This document shows, in pieces, positions 62,636-62,699 of a DNA stretch of 62,699 nt. Positions within the stretch are counted from its first letter, which is position 1, and every line of letters starts with the position of its first letter. The DNA is from Methylobacterium marchantiae (lineage in GTDB: Bacteria; Pseudomonadota; Alphaproteobacteria; Rhizobiales; Beijerinckiaceae). The translations under genes and the position numbers were made by a program. The notes under the pieces were generated by a model. The model ran no database searches, was not told the DNA's origin, and saw nothing but the letters and a program-made list of their open reading frames with translations. The stretch covers positions 1-62,699 of the forward strand of contig NZ_BPQT01000014.1 in NCBI RefSeq assembly GCF_022179405.1, given 5' to 3'.

Positions 62636-62699
62636 TTCGCAAGACTCCGGTTCGCAAGACTCCGATTCGCAAGACTCCGGTTCGCAAGACTCCGGTTCG
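62636..62699. repeat. Tandem repeat of 15-bp unit TTCGCAAGACTCCGG
   Basis: Four full units (one with a single A change) plus the first four bases of a fifth, reaching the window edge. Upstream of the trans-sulfuration gene; number of units beyond the window unknown. It has no spacers and is not a CRISPR array. Confidence 0.9.

Noticed and set aside
62636-62699. CRISPR array
   Set aside because: Units are contiguous with no spacers and are only 15 bp long.

Overview
The window reads as chromosomal DNA of a Methylobacterium/Methylorubrum-like alphaproteobacterium (Hyphomicrobiales). It is GC-rich and densely coding, and GTG/TTG starts are common. The gene content fits this assignment: an oxalate/oxalyl-CoA cluster, a catabolic L-serine dehydratase, the XerD, LspA-M16, AroKB and CysPTWA neighbourhoods of the group, an osmoregulated periplasmic glucan pair, and a NepR-like small protein. 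No prophage, insertion sequence, CRISPR array, rRNA or convincing tRNA was seen. This is ordinary chromosome with scattered accessory pieces.

Region by region. 0-5 kb: a three-gene set (FAH-family hydrolase, PanE-like reductase, oxalyl-CoA-synthetase-like ligase), then a GAF/HisKA_2 histidine kinase. 5-9 kb: a small exported protein, Kup potassium transporter, BioD and ferredoxin-NADP reductase (overlapping GTGA). 9-11.5 kb: a divergent glyoxalase-fold dioxygenase and azoreductase, then HupE. 11.7-19.2 kb: an envelope block on the minus strand (ileS, lspA, a DUF3035/BamF-like lipoprotein-type gene, two M16 peptidases). 19.6-30 kb: small exported and membrane proteins, MarR, a single-domain response regulator, bioA, a polytopic membrane protein, bioF, and a giant LplT-Aas-type fusion divergent from a TetR regulator, with two matching palindromic operators between them. 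30-34 kb: a BrnT-type toxin with an HTH antitoxin, a PPOX-fold protein, a DUF3108 protein, and a duplicated gamma-carbonic-anhydrase-fold protein whose metal histidines are split between its halves. 34-42 kb: MoaE, a PerM-type permease, XerD with an overlooked 50-aa upstream gene, aroKB, a CDF metal exporter with its MerR regulator and a 19-bp-spacer promoter, and several small proteins including a NepR-like one. 42-47 kb: the sulfate ABC transporter cysPTWA, with palindromes upstream and a REP-type hairpin between cysP and cysT. 47-53 kb: DUF4337, PsiE, SdaA, Tex, and a six-bladed propeller protein with an apparent one-base frameshift. 53-62.7 kb: a TonB-dependent receptor under a clear cobalamin riboswitch, a catalase-fold protein, divergent opgD/opgH, a small secreted protein, a trans-sulfuration PLP enzyme, and a 15-bp tandem repeat running off the window end.

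The genes cover C2 (oxalate) assimilation, biotin synthesis (bioD, bioA and bioF in three separate places), sulfate uptake, the shikimate pathway, envelope biogenesis and metal or vitamin homeostasis. The most unusual items are the complementary split-ligand carbonic-anhydrase-like fusion, the TetR twin operators on the acyltransferase fusion, the hidden small gene before xerD, the orphan NepR-like gene, and a roughly 68-bp dispersed repeat next to two unrelated stop codons. Functional calls rest on recognising protein families and motifs by eye. No database search was run.
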